A stretch of 21,748 bases of DNA. Source: Colimorpha sp045642445. GTDB taxonomy: Bacteria > Bacteroidota > Bacteroidia > Bacteroidales > P3. Shown piece after piece: positions 13,385-21,578 of this stretch (position 1 is the first letter of the stretch; every line of letters starts with the position of its first letter). Under the pieces are notes generated by a model. It did no database searches, was not told where the DNA came from, and worked only from the letters and a program-made list of their open reading frames with translations. The translations under genes were made by a program, and so were the position numbers. The stretch spans positions 1-21,748 of the forward strand of contig JAZUIX010000150.1 in NCBI GenBank assembly GCA_045642445.1, written 5' to 3'.

Positions 13385-14800
13385 ATGAAGAAAATTCTAT
13401 TGCCCATCTGCGCCATGCTGCTCTGCATGACCGCCTGCAAAAAAGACAACGACGGAATCCTCCGTCTTGAGATCGAACAATACACCAGCGACTCTAAAGC
13501 ACATCTCGACCAAAACTACGCCGTATGGGACAGCCACGACCAAGTAAAATTGAACGGCACCAACTACGACGTAATAGTCAGTGGCAACACAGCCACTATT
13601 TCTGGTGTTTCCTCGAGCAATACTTATCAAGCCATCTATCCCGCCAAATGGGTCACTGCAAGCAACACCATCACTTACCCCGCCACGCAGACCTATCGCG
13701 AGAATAGCAACGGCAAACAAATCATCGACGCCCCCATGGGTGCCTTCGCTCAAGCCTCTGACGGATCTGCTGTGCTGAAGTTCCACAACCTCGGTTCCAT
13801 CCTTGCCGTGAATGTCACAGGTGTATCAAGAGTGTGGAAAATCGAAGTCACTTCTGCCACTTCGAACAACATCAATGGCGACTACGCTTTTCATCATGGA
13901 AGTAGACGTAATCCCAACACCCCCTACATAGATGCATCACTTTCATCCTCTAACCATGGTACCACCACCACCACCCTCATCTGCGATGGCGTGGCTGTTC
14001 CTGCCGATGGCAAAACTTTCTACATCGCCATGCCCCCAATTAGCGCCCAACTCACCATCAAGGTTTACGACGATTCCTACTGTTACTCACTTTCTCAGGA
14101 AAGTACACACACCCTTGAAGCCAACCACGGCTACAATGCGCCTTTCAATGCCGCTGAATGTATCAGCAATCGTGTGCAGTATGCTCCGCTGCCCAACCAG
14201 ATTTGGTACACTACAAATGAAGAGTTTTATTTATGTTTCTTCTTTATGGAATCCGAACCTGATATAATTTCCGAAAATGAACATTTTGTCGCCACTTTTA
14301 GGAACACAATTACCAGCATCCCCGAAAATGCTTTTAATAATGGAATAACATCCGTAACCCTTCCTGCCAGCGTTGTTGTCCTCAAAAATCACTCGTTTCA
14401 AGATTGCGAGTCATTAACATCCATTACAATGCCAGGTGTTACTGTAATTGGTTCAGGAGCATTCGATTATTGTTCATTAGACTCTCTCTATTTGCCAAAA
14501 GTAGATACTTTAAAGGTAGGTTCTTTCTATCACACATCCCTACGTGCTGTATATTTGCCCAAAGTCCGCGACATTCAGAACTACGCTTTCAGAGATTGCT
14601 CCCATCTTGCCCACATATATTGCAAACAAACCGTTGCTCCCACAATTGCTGAAGCAGAAAATAATCCAAATAATTTAGATGTATTTTCAATACCGACCAC
14701 CGCTGTTCTCCACCTTCCTCACGGCTGTACCACAACATGGGCATACAATGGGACCACCATTCATGAGGGTTGGCCAGGACAGTACGCCTACGACCTCTAA
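13385..14800 (+). CDS. Lipoprotein with C-terminal BspA-type leucine-rich repeats
   Basis: Predicted surface lipoprotein of 471 residues. The signal peptide MKKILLPICAMLLCMTAC has Cys18 as lipid anchor. Residues about 25-262 form a beta-rich region, with a dIYPAKW-like strand (YQAIYPAKW) and KTFYIAMPP, that resembles the N-terminal domain of fimbrillin-like Bacteroidales lipoproteins. Residues about 305-425 hold BspA/LRR_5 repeats: TSIPENAFNN, SVTLPASVVVLKNHSFQDCESLTSITMPGV, VIGSGAFDYC, LDSLYLPKV and IQNYAFRDCSHLAHIYC. Such proteins bind host or microbial surfaces in other species; the ligand here is unknown. The LRR part is strikingly AT-rich (line 14221-14280 has 17 G/C of 60; 13981-14040 has 34 of 60), which suggests a separate origin of that module. 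Confidence 0.82.
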   Translation: MKKILLPICAMLLCMTACKKDNDGILRLEIEQYTSDSKAHLDQNYAVWDSHDQVKLNGTNYDVIVSGNTATISGVSSSNTYQAIYPAKWVTASNTITYPATQTYRENSNGKQIIDAPMGAFAQASDGSAVLKFHNLGSILAVNVTGVSRVWKIEVTSATSNNINGDYAFHHGSRRNPNTPYIDASLSSSNHGTTTTTLICDGVAVPADGKTFYIAMPPISAQLTIKVYDDSYCYSLSQESTHTLEANHGYNAPFNAAECISNRVQYAPLPNQIWYTTNEEFYLCFFFMESEPDIISENEHFVATFRNTITSIPENAFNNGITSVTLPASVVVLKNHSFQDCESLTSITMPGVTVIGSGAFDYCSLDSLYLPKVDTLKVGSFYHTSLRAVYLPKVRDIQNYAFRDCSHLAHIYCKQTVAPTIAEAENNPNNLDVFSIPTTAVLHLPHGCTTTWAYNGTTIHEGWPGQYAYDL

Positions 14801-14825
14801 TCTCGCAAATCAAAGACTTTTTTAT

Positions 14826-14856
14826 AAGGAGCCCACATGTCGAGGCTCCTTTTTTG
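14826..14856 (+). terminator. Intrinsic terminator after the lipoprotein gene
   Basis: AAGGAGCC (14826-14833) pairs with GGCTCCTT (14844-14851) around a 10-nt loop, and a run of T continues to 14855. It lies 25 bp after the lipoprotein stop. Confidence 0.85.
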
Positions 14857-14910
14857 CAATTATGGTATCATGACACTCGTTGACCAAACGGGCAGGTAGC
14901 GGCCTCGTGG

Positions 14911-14957
14911 CGGGGACTTAACGGGGTAAACCCCGATAAAACCCCGTTAAGACCCCG
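14911..14957. repeat. GC-rich long stem-loop
   Basis: CGGGGACTTAACGGGG (14911-14926) and CCCCGTTAAGACCCCG (14942-14957) are 16-nt inverted arms with one mismatch and a 15-nt spacer, TAAACCCCGATAAAA. ACCCCGATAA occurs twice (14930-14939, 14952-14961). Function unknown. Confidence 0.6.
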
Positions 14958-15025
14958 ATAAGAGAGCGAGCCATCCACCTGCAGAGGGCATGTGGAACCT
15001 AATTCGTGATAATGATTTTAATTCG

Positions 15026-15205
15026 TTTGTTTCGTTCGTTTCATTCGTTTGACATCATATAACACACTGATATAAAATTATCTATAACAAAAAACAATTC
15101 AAATAAAAGTTTACAAAAAAGTACAAAAAATCACTCATAACAAATTGATTCTACAACAGATACAGCATGCGAAACGAATGAATGCGAATGAAACGAACGA
15201 ACAAA
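15026..15205. repeat. AT-rich segment with CGTTCGTTTCATTCG terminal inverted repeats
   Basis: TCGTTCGTTTCATTCG (15032-15047) is perfectly inverted as CGAATGAAACGAACGA (15185-15200). The outer flanks continue the match with one indel (TTTGTTT on the left, GAACAAA on the right). The 137 bp between are AT-rich and non-coding. The shape is that of a miniature inverted-repeat element, although no target duplication was identified. Confidence 0.5.
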
Positions 15206-15267
15206 TGGCAAAAAAAGCAATTTTCGCCCCTTATATAATAAAATGCAAAAAGTAACGTTATACTATT

Positions 15268-16395
15268 ATGCGAAAAATAATCCTGTTTGTTGTTTTTGCC
15301 GTCGTGACGTTGGCGGCAGCCTATGCACAAGAAGACCTCTCTACCGAGCAATTGGTGGCCAAGGGACGCAATGCCGAGCACCTGGGGCTGACAGAACTTG
15401 CCGAGAAATACTATCGACAGGCTTTGGGCACAGCCGAAGGCGACCCTACGGGGACAGCCCAGCAGTTGCTTGGCATGCTGCTGGAGCAGAAGGAATACTA
15501 TGCCGAGGCGGCAGCCCTGTTGGCACAGAGCAGCACCTCGGAGGCCCAGGCCCATCAGGCCCTCTGCCTCATTCAAATGCACATGCTGGACAGTGCTGCC
15601 CACTGTGCCCAAAGGGCTATCGAGATGGATACCGCCTCGGCGCTGGCTATGACGGTGATGGCATACGTTGAAACGGAACGCGACAAGCATATCAACGCCA
15701 TCGCGTGGGCCAACCGAGCCCTGAAAGCCAACCCGAAATATGCCCGGGGCGAGAATGTGATGGGGTATATACAGTACCGCAAAGGCAACGAGACGGAGGC
15801 TATGCGGCATTTCAAAAAGGCCATTCAGCTGGACAGCACCCTCGCCGACGCCTACTATAATCTTGGCACCCTCTATTGTATGCGCAACAGTCAGGAGTCG
15901 GCTATCAAACTGCTCAAACAGGGATTGCGACGCAACCCGCGCAACATCAGGTTGTTCACCGCTTTGGCCTACGGCTACCGTTTGAGAGGCGACGACCCCA
16001 AGGCTATGCAATGTTATGAGCAGATACTGGAATACGATAGTCTCCACACCCCTACAATCAACCGTATCGGCACCCTGTATTGCAAACAGGGTCACTATGA
16101 TCGGGCCATAGCCTGCCACCAACGGGCATTGAAGATTAACCCCAAGGACGCCACCGCATGGAAGTATATCGGCAAGGCCTACCTCGACTGGGGTCAACTG
16201 GACAAAGCCACACAAAGTTTCATCCGCGCCACAGGCCTCAGCGACACCGATCCCGAGACCTATATGTACCTGGCCCAGCTGTACGGAAAGCAGAAAAAAG
16301 GGGAAAGAAAACAGCAGTCAGCCTATAAAAAAGCCGCCAGATTGGGCGACAAGGAGGCTCAGGCATGGCTAATAAAGAACGGATTGACATGGTAA
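15268..16395 (+). CDS. Periplasmic TPR-repeat protein
   Basis: A 375-residue protein with a Sec signal peptide (MRKIILFVVFAVVTLAAAYA, cut after AYA or close by) and at least six tetratricopeptide repeats. Clear examples are AIAWANRALKANPKYARGENVMGYIQYRKG, AMRHFKKAIQLDSTLADAYYNLGTLYC, AMQCYEQILEYDSL, AIACHQRALKINPKDATAWKYIGKAYLDWG and ATQSFIRATG. TPR arrays serve as docking scaffolds, so a role in an envelope complex is plausible, but no partner is identified. It has no lipobox. The start ATG is fixed by the signal peptide. topA follows after 160 bp with its own promoter, so co-transcription is not required. Confidence 0.82.
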   Translation: MRKIILFVVFAVVTLAAAYAQEDLSTEQLVAKGRNAEHLGLTELAEKYYRQALGTAEGDPTGTAQQLLGMLLEQKEYYAEAAALLAQSSTSEAQAHQALCLIQMHMLDSAAHCAQRAIEMDTASALAMTVMAYVETERDKHINAIAWANRALKANPKYARGENVMGYIQYRKGNETEAMRHFKKAIQLDSTLADAYYNLGTLYCMRNSQESAIKLLKQGLRRNPRNIRLFTALAYGYRLRGDDPKAMQCYEQILEYDSLHTPTINRIGTLYCKQGHYDRAIACHQRALKINPKDATAWKYIGKAYLDWGQLDKATQSFIRATGLSDTDPETYMYLAQLYGKQKKGERKQQSAYKKAARLGDKEAQAWLIKNGLTW

Positions 16396-16417
16396 AAGAC
16401 ATTTTTTTTGATTTTTT

Positions 16418-16450
16418 TTTGCATAGTCCAAAAAAATTTTGTTACTTTGC
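16418..16450 (+). promoter_or_regulatory. topA promoter
   Basis: TTACTTTG (16442-16449) differs from TAnnTTTG only at the second base. A TTTG -33 element (16418-16421) lies 20 bp upstream, the expected spacing for Bacteroidales. The surrounding 16428-16462 is nearly identical to the promoter region at 13042-13076. Confidence 0.6.
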
Positions 16451-16488
16451 AAAAAATTTCACGCGTACAATAAATAATATATATTAAG

Positions 16489-16520
16489 GTGAACTGTGAT
16501 CTGTGAATTGTGAACTGTGA
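16489..16520. repeat. Heptad-repeat element E (half element, topA leader)
   Basis: GTGA cores start at 16489, 16496, 16503, 16510 and 16517, exactly 7 nt apart. No TCAC arm or GC core follows. It lies in the predicted 5' leader of topA, 36 bp before the ATG. Confidence 0.8.
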
Positions 16521-16555
16521 ACTGAAATTGAGAATAATAAAAATAATATAAACTG

Positions 16556-18901
16556 ATGAAAAATCTTGTCATTGTTGAGTCTCCGGCCAAAGCCAAGACC
16601 ATTGAGAAATTTCTTGGCAAAGATTACGTCGTAAAGTCCAGTTATGGTCATATACGCGACTTGGCTAAGAAGGAAATGAGTATCGATATTGAGAACCAGT
16701 ACGAACCGGAATACCAGATAACCGAGGACAAGCACAAACTTGTTTCGGAATTGAAAAAAGCTGTCAAGGAGGCCGACCAGGTTTGGCTGGCATCCGATGA
16801 GGACCGCGAGGGAGAAGCTATCGCCTGGCATTTGCAGGAGACGCTGAAACTCGATGCGGACACCACCAAACGTATAGTCTTTAACGAAATCACCAAGAAC
16901 GCCATCCTTCATGCCATCGAGAATCCTCGCAGCATAGACATGAACCTTGTGGATGCCCAGCAGGCCCGCCGAGTGCTGGACCGCCTGGTGGGTTATGAGA
17001 TCAGCCCCATATTGTGGTCGAAAATCAAGCCCGCCCTCAGCGCTGGCCGTGTGCAGAGTGTGGCAGTTCGCCTCATTGTAGAACGCGAAGAGGAAATCAA
17101 AGACTTCGTCAGCCAGAGCTTCTATCGTCTGACCGCCCAGTTCCGCCCCACCAATGGACGCACACAGGTGTTGGCCGAACTCAGCCGCCGTTTCAACACC
17201 CAGGAGGATGCCTTGGAGTTCCTCAAGGGGCTCATAGGTTGCTCCTTCAAGGTGCAGACCATCGACACCAAGCCCGCCAAGCGCACCCCCGCACCTCCCT
17301 TTACCACATCGACCCTCCAGCAAGAGGCCAGCCGCAAACTCGGTTTCAGCGTGGCCCGCACCATGCAGATTGCCCAGCAGCTGTATGAAAGCGGATTCAT
17401 CACCTATATGCGTACCGACAGTGTGAACCTCTCTGAACTTGCCTTGGGCATGGCCAAAGATGAGATCACCAAACTGTACGGCGAAAACTACGTCAAGACC
17501 CGTCGTTATCAGACCAAGACCAAAGGCGCACAAGAGGCCCACGAGGCTATCCGCCCCACCTATATGGAAAACCACACCATCAATGCCGACACCGCCCAAC
17601 GCCGTCTCTATGAACTTATCTGGAAACGTGTCATTGCCTCTCAGATGTCGGATGCAGAGATTGAAAAGACCCTCGTGGAAATCAACATCAGCGGTCATGA
17701 GGACAAATTCCTCTGCCAGGGCGAACAGGTCCGTTTCGACGGATTCTTGAAAGTGTATATGGAGTCGACCGACGACGAGCCCGAAGAGGCCATAGGCAGC
17801 GGACGCTCGCTCCCCAAACTTATTGAAGGCATGCAGCTCACCCTCGAAAGCGCCGAAGCCGCCGAGCACCACACCCAGCACGCTCCCCGCTACACCGAGG
17901 CCAGCCTCGTCAAAAAGCTTGAAGACCTCGGCATCGGCCGTCCTTCGACCTACGCCCCCACCATCAGCACCATCCTCAAACGCGAATATGTCATCAAAGA
18001 AGACAGAGACCCGCAGACAGTGGAATGCAAGGCCATGATTCTTAAAGACGGATCTATCAGCACAGAGAACCGTACAGAAAAGACAGGTGCTGAAAAAGGC
18101 AAACTGTTCCCCACCGACATTGGCAGTGTGGTCAACGCCTTCCTGATGGAGCATTTTACCGACATTATCGACTTCAACTTTACCGCCACAGTCGAAAAAG
18201 ATTTCGACGACATTGCCGCAGGCAAAAAGCAGTGGCGCAGAGTCATCGACAAATTCTATGTCCCCTTCCACAAAAACATCCGTCAGACCCAGCAGAACAG
18301 CCACCGCACCAGCGGCAGCCGTCTCATCGGTACCGACCCCAAGACCGGCAAGAACCTCTACGCCAAGATTGGCCGCTACGGCACCCTTGTACAGTTAGGC
18401 GACACCTCGAACGAAGAAAAGCCCAAATTTGCCAGCATGAAGAAGGGCCAGAGCATCGACACCATCACCGTGGAAGAGGCCCTCGCATTGTTCGAGCTAC
18501 CCCGCAACGTGGGACAGTTTGAAGACCACGACGTGATTGTAAGTATTGGAAAATTCGGTCCCTACGTCCGTCTCGACAACAAATTCTACTCACTTTCCAA
18601 GAACGACGACCCCTACGAGGTTGACTTGGAGCGTTGCATAGAGATAATCAAGAACAAGCGCATTGCCGAGGCCGAGAAAGACCGTCTTCGCGAACTGTAT
18701 CCGCACGAAATCGGCATACACGAAGACGAGGTGGTGAGCTCCAACATCGGACGTTACGGTCCCTACCTGACTTACCGCAACGAGAATTTCAGACTGTCGA
18801 AAGATGCCAATCCATTAGAGATGACCATTGAAGAGGCTATCGCTATCATCAACAACGCCAATGTCAAAAAGCCCCGCGGACGCAAAAAGAAAAGCGAGTG
18901 A
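16556..18901 (+). CDS. topA: DNA topoisomerase I
   Basis: Type IA topoisomerase that relaxes negative supercoils. The 781-residue protein has the TOPRIM domain at the N-terminus (E8 in VIVESPAKAKTI; D81, D83 and E85 in ASDEDREGEA), the strand-passage fold with QQARRVLDRLVGYEISP and SAGRVQSVAVRL, and the active tyrosine Y284 in GFITYMRTDS. The GIGRPSTYAPTISTI motif follows. The C-terminal part lacks four-cysteine zinc ribbons. It carries instead repeats such as GRYGTLVQLGD, GKFGPYVRLDNKFYSL and GRYGPYLTYRNENFRL, and a basic tail KKPRGRKKKSE. The GTG start of the next gene overlaps its TGA stop. Confidence 0.97.
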   Translation: MKNLVIVESPAKAKTIEKFLGKDYVVKSSYGHIRDLAKKEMSIDIENQYEPEYQITEDKHKLVSELKKAVKEADQVWLASDEDREGEAIAWHLQETLKLDADTTKRIVFNEITKNAILHAIENPRSIDMNLVDAQQARRVLDRLVGYEISPILWSKIKPALSAGRVQSVAVRLIVEREEEIKDFVSQSFYRLTAQFRPTNGRTQVLAELSRRFNTQEDALEFLKGLIGCSFKVQTIDTKPAKRTPAPPFTTSTLQQEASRKLGFSVARTMQIAQQLYESGFITYMRTDSVNLSELALGMAKDEITKLYGENYVKTRRYQTKTKGAQEAHEAIRPTYMENHTINADTAQRRLYELIWKRVIASQMSDAEIEKTLVEINISGHEDKFLCQGEQVRFDGFLKVYMESTDDEPEEAIGSGRSLPKLIEGMQLTLESAEAAEHHTQHAPRYTEASLVKKLEDLGIGRPSTYAPTISTILKREYVIKEDRDPQTVECKAMILKDGSISTENRTEKTGAEKGKLFPTDIGSVVNAFLMEHFTDIIDFNFTATVEKDFDDIAAGKKQWRRVIDKFYVPFHKNIRQTQQNSHRTSGSRLIGTDPKTGKNLYAKIGRYGTLVQLGDTSNEEKPKFASMKKGQSIDTITVEEALALFELPRNVGQFEDHDVIVSIGKFGPYVRLDNKFYSLSKNDDPYEVDLERCIEIIKNKRIAEAEKDRLRELYPHEIGIHEDEVVSSNIGRYGPYLTYRNENFRLSKDANPLEMTIEEAIAIINNANVKKPRGRKKKSE

Positions 18902-20862
18902 CCCTCAGCATCATCATAGTCAACTATAACGTCAAGTATTTCCTCGAGCAATGTTTGGAGTCGGTTTTCAACTCCGACCTCCTACTCGAGGAAAGCGTTG
19001 ATGGAGTGTCAGGACCTCAGAACTCCGAGACATCGAAACTTCCAATAGATTTGGAAGTGTATGTTGTTGACAACGCATCGGTGGACGGTTCGGTGGAGAT
19101 GGTGGCAGAGAAATTTCCGCAAGTACACCTCATTGCCAACAGCGACAATCCTGGTTTCGCCACAGCCAATAACCAGGCGTTGCGGCAATGTACGGGTGAC
19201 CTGATGCTGCTGCTCAACCCCGACACAGTTGTGGAACGCGACACTTTTCGCAAATGTGTGGAGTTTTTCAATGCCCATCCCGATTGTGGCGGCCTCGGCG
19301 TGAAGATGATTAACGGCGAAGGCAAGTTTCTCAAAGAGAGCAAACGTGGTTTCCCCACCCCTGCTGCATCATTCTATAAAATCAGCGGGCTCATCCGGCT
19401 TTTCCCACATCATCCCAAAATCGCCGCCTACTATATGGGGCATTTGGACGAAGACGAGACCAACCCGATAGACATCCTGCCAGGGGCATACCTGATGATC
19501 AGCCGTGAGGCGCTCGACAAAGTAGGCCTGTTGGACGAGTCGTACTTTATGTACGGCGAGGACATCGATTTTTCCTGGCGTATCAAACTGGCAGGCTATC
19601 AGAACTATTACCTGCCTTCGGCCCGTATCATACACTACAAAGGAGAGAGCACCAAGCGTGGCAGTATGAACTATGTCTACACGTTCTACAATGCCATGTC
19701 CATCTTTGTCAAGAGATATTTTTCGGATGGCAATGCCCGACTTTTCAACTTCTTGCTGAACATGGCCATTTGGGCCAGGGCCAGTTTTTCGTTTGTCAAA
19801 CGACTGATCCAAGCCATCGCCCTGCCTGTGGCCGATTTTGTTATCGCCTTTGGCGGTTTCATCGCAATAAAATACTTTTGGGCCACCTATTGGGCAGGGG
19901 AAATCAACTATTACCCTGCTGAATACACATTTGTTGTCATTCCACTGTACATACTCATCCTTATGCTTGTAAGCTGGCTTTATGGAGGATACGAGAAACC
20001 CATCAAACTTTCGCGTATCATCAAGGGTATGACGGTCGGCAGCCTGATATTGCTCATCTTCTATTCGCTCCTCAACGAAACACAGCGTTATTCCCGAGCC
20101 TTACTACTTTTGGGATGCGGCTGGACCCTCCTCTCCACGCTGGGCATAAGAGAATTGCTCAGCATGCTACGTGTTACAGGCTTTGACCTTCGTCAGCACC
20201 GCAGCCACACAGCCATCGTAATCGGCAGTCCTGAAGAGTCTGAGCGAGTCAAAACACTTTATTCCACCCTTGACGATGCCAACATCGAAACCATTCACGA
20301 CACAGGCATCGATAGCCACAAACTCAACGACGCCATCAATGTCTACAAAGCCGACGAGATAATATTTTGCAGCAAGGACATCTCCATTAGGCAGATTATC
20401 GACACCACCACGGCGCTGAGCCATCTTCCTGGCCGGCGCACCCAAGTGGATTTCAAAATCGTGCCTGGCGAATCGGATTTTGTTATCGGCAGCAACAGCA
20501 TCAGCAGTGCCGAGGACCTTTACACAGAGGAACTTCACACCATTGCCAACCCTGTCACGCTTCGCAACAAACGGCTATTCGACTTCTTCTCGGCGTTATT
20601 GATGATTTTGCTGTCCCCGATCCTCTTTTGGTTTCAAAAAAGCAAACGTACATTCTACCCCCATTGTTGGCAGGTGCTTATCGGGCAGAAGAGCTGGGTG
20701 GGTACCGACGGAAAATCGGTCTTCGGACCAGAACATGCCATTCCGCACCGTGCATCAAAACTCAGCCCAGAGCTCAAAGAACGTCTGAACCTGCGATACC
20801 TCCGCAACTACCGCCTATCTACCGACATCCAAATATTTATCAAAAATTGCTTTAGTATATGA
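18898..20862 (+). CDS. GT2 glycosyltransferase fused to a membrane / sugar-transferase-like region
   Basis: A 654-residue membrane protein. Residues 1-260 are a family-2 glycosyltransferase: SIIIVNYNVKYFLEQCLESV, DNASVDGS (58-65), NPDTV (107-111) and GEDIDFSW (220-227), with an insert of about 20 residues at 27-48. Membrane spans follow at roughly 310-330, 344-362, 376-394 and 400-417. After them comes a Rossmann-like segment (TAIVIGSPEESERV, 438-451) as in N-terminal parts of polyprenyl-phosphate sugar transferases. The end, KRLFDFFSALLMILLSPILFWF, resembles the membrane anchor of such transferases, but the catalytic part seems degenerate. It probably builds a surface glycan; donor and acceptor are unknown. 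The start is GTG overlapping the topA stop, and its TGA overlaps the next ATG. Confidence 0.85.
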   Translation: MTLSIIIVNYNVKYFLEQCLESVFNSDLLLEESVDGVSGPQNSETSKLPIDLEVYVVDNASVDGSVEMVAEKFPQVHLIANSDNPGFATANNQALRQCTGDLMLLLNPDTVVERDTFRKCVEFFNAHPDCGGLGVKMINGEGKFLKESKRGFPTPAASFYKISGLIRLFPHHPKIAAYYMGHLDEDETNPIDILPGAYLMISREALDKVGLLDESYFMYGEDIDFSWRIKLAGYQNYYLPSARIIHYKGESTKRGSMNYVYTFYNAMSIFVKRYFSDGNARLFNFLLNMAIWARASFSFVKRLIQAIALPVADFVIAFGGFIAIKYFWATYWAGEINYYPAEYTFVVIPLYILILMLVSWLYGGYEKPIKLSRIIKGMTVGSLILLIFYSLLNETQRYSRALLLLGCGWTLLSTLGIRELLSMLRVTGFDLRQHRSHTAIVIGSPEESERVKTLYSTLDDANIETIHDTGIDSHKLNDAINVYKADEIIFCSKDISIRQIIDTTTALSHLPGRRTQVDFKIVPGESDFVIGSNSISSAEDLYTEELHTIANPVTLRNKRLFDFFSALLMILLSPILFWFQKSKRTFYPHCWQVLIGQKSWVGTDGKSVFGPEHAIPHRASKLSPELKERLNLRYLRNYRLSTDIQIFIKNCFSI

Positions 20863-21578
20863 TGAAACGTATTTGTCCCACAATCATTGTGGTATTCTTC
20901 ATGTTCTTCAACCCTATCAGGCTTGAGGCGCAACGCATCAATGTTTACGCCTCTGCCGGCACCATCACGTCGCAGATAGATGGCGACGAACTCAAAGGTT
21001 TCGGCCACTGGGGATTCTTAGGAGGCGTCGGTGCCATGGTGGCGCTCGACGATAATGACCGATGGTCGCTCTCTCTCGAATCCACCTATAGCGGTCGCGG
21101 AGTCCGCAACACAAGCAACAACGTGCAGAACCCCTACAATATCGACCTCAACCTCCACTATGTCGACATCCCTCTGGCTGTGTATTTCAAAGACCCCTAC
21201 GGCGGCATCAACATCGGCATAGGCCTTATGTACAGCCGGCTCCTATCACAGCCTCACGGCACCATATCCTATCGCCCCACCTACTTTGTCCCCGACACCA
21301 CCGATATGTCGTTCCTTAAAAACGACCTCTCCCCTGTTATTGAGTTACGTTTTACTATTTGGGAAAAGCTCCAATTCAGCGCCCGTTATCAGTTCTCTGT
21401 CATCCCTATCAAAAAAGATTGGCATTTTTTAGAAAAAATAGATGCGGAAAACGATAAAGTTTGGTCAAACGACTGCTTCAGTTCCGCTGCCACTTTCCGA
21501 CTGATATGGCAATTCGGCGACAACAGCCAATCGCACCGCAAAAGCAGCTATAAGAAATCGCACAAACGTCGTCGCTGA
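20859..21578 (+). CDS. porT: PorT-family outer-membrane beta-barrel protein
   Basis: A 239-residue protein with signal peptide MMKRICPTIIVVFFMFFNPIRLEA and alternating beta strands typical of a small outer-membrane barrel (FGHWGFLGGVGAMVAL, RWSLSLESTYSGRG, LNLHYVDIPLAVYF, GGINIGIGLMYSRLL, SPVIELRFTIWEKLQFSARYQFSV, SAATFRLIWQF). Length and position match PorT, needed for type IX secretion in Porphyromonas, where I recall a neighbouring glycosyltransferase gene; the name is therefore moderately supported. A basic tail (KSSYKKSHKRRR) follows the last strand, where barrels usually end in an aromatic. ATG-ATG at 20859-20864 overlaps the stop of the glycosyltransferase gene. Confidence 0.7.
   Translation: MMKRICPTIIVVFFMFFNPIRLEAQRINVYASAGTITSQIDGDELKGFGHWGFLGGVGAMVALDDNDRWSLSLESTYSGRGVRNTSNNVQNPYNIDLNLHYVDIPLAVYFKDPYGGINIGIGLMYSRLLSQPHGTISYRPTYFVPDTTDMSFLKNDLSPVIELRFTIWEKLQFSARYQFSVIPIKKDWHFLEKIDAENDKVWSNDCFSSAATFRLIWQFGDNSQSHRKSSYKKSHKRRR

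Larger units (their letters stand above)
14801..15267. other. Repeat-rich intergenic region
   Basis: No protein gene of 467 bp is supported. In order it holds the lipoprotein terminator (14826-14856), a GC-rich stem-loop (14911-14957), a short GC-rich tail to about 15000, and an AT-rich segment bounded by TTCGTTCGTTTCATTCG-type inverted repeats (15026-15205). No clear TAnnTTTG promoter box for the following TPR gene was found. Confidence 0.6.

Noticed and set aside
15151..16215. 354-codon minus-strand frame over the TPR gene
   Set aside because: It is antisense to a gene with a clear signal peptide and TPR motifs; no motif of its own.
16484..18304. 606-codon minus-strand frame inside topA
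   Set aside because: It is antisense to topA and runs into the GTGA repeat and AT-rich leader; its length results from the GC-biased third positions of topA.
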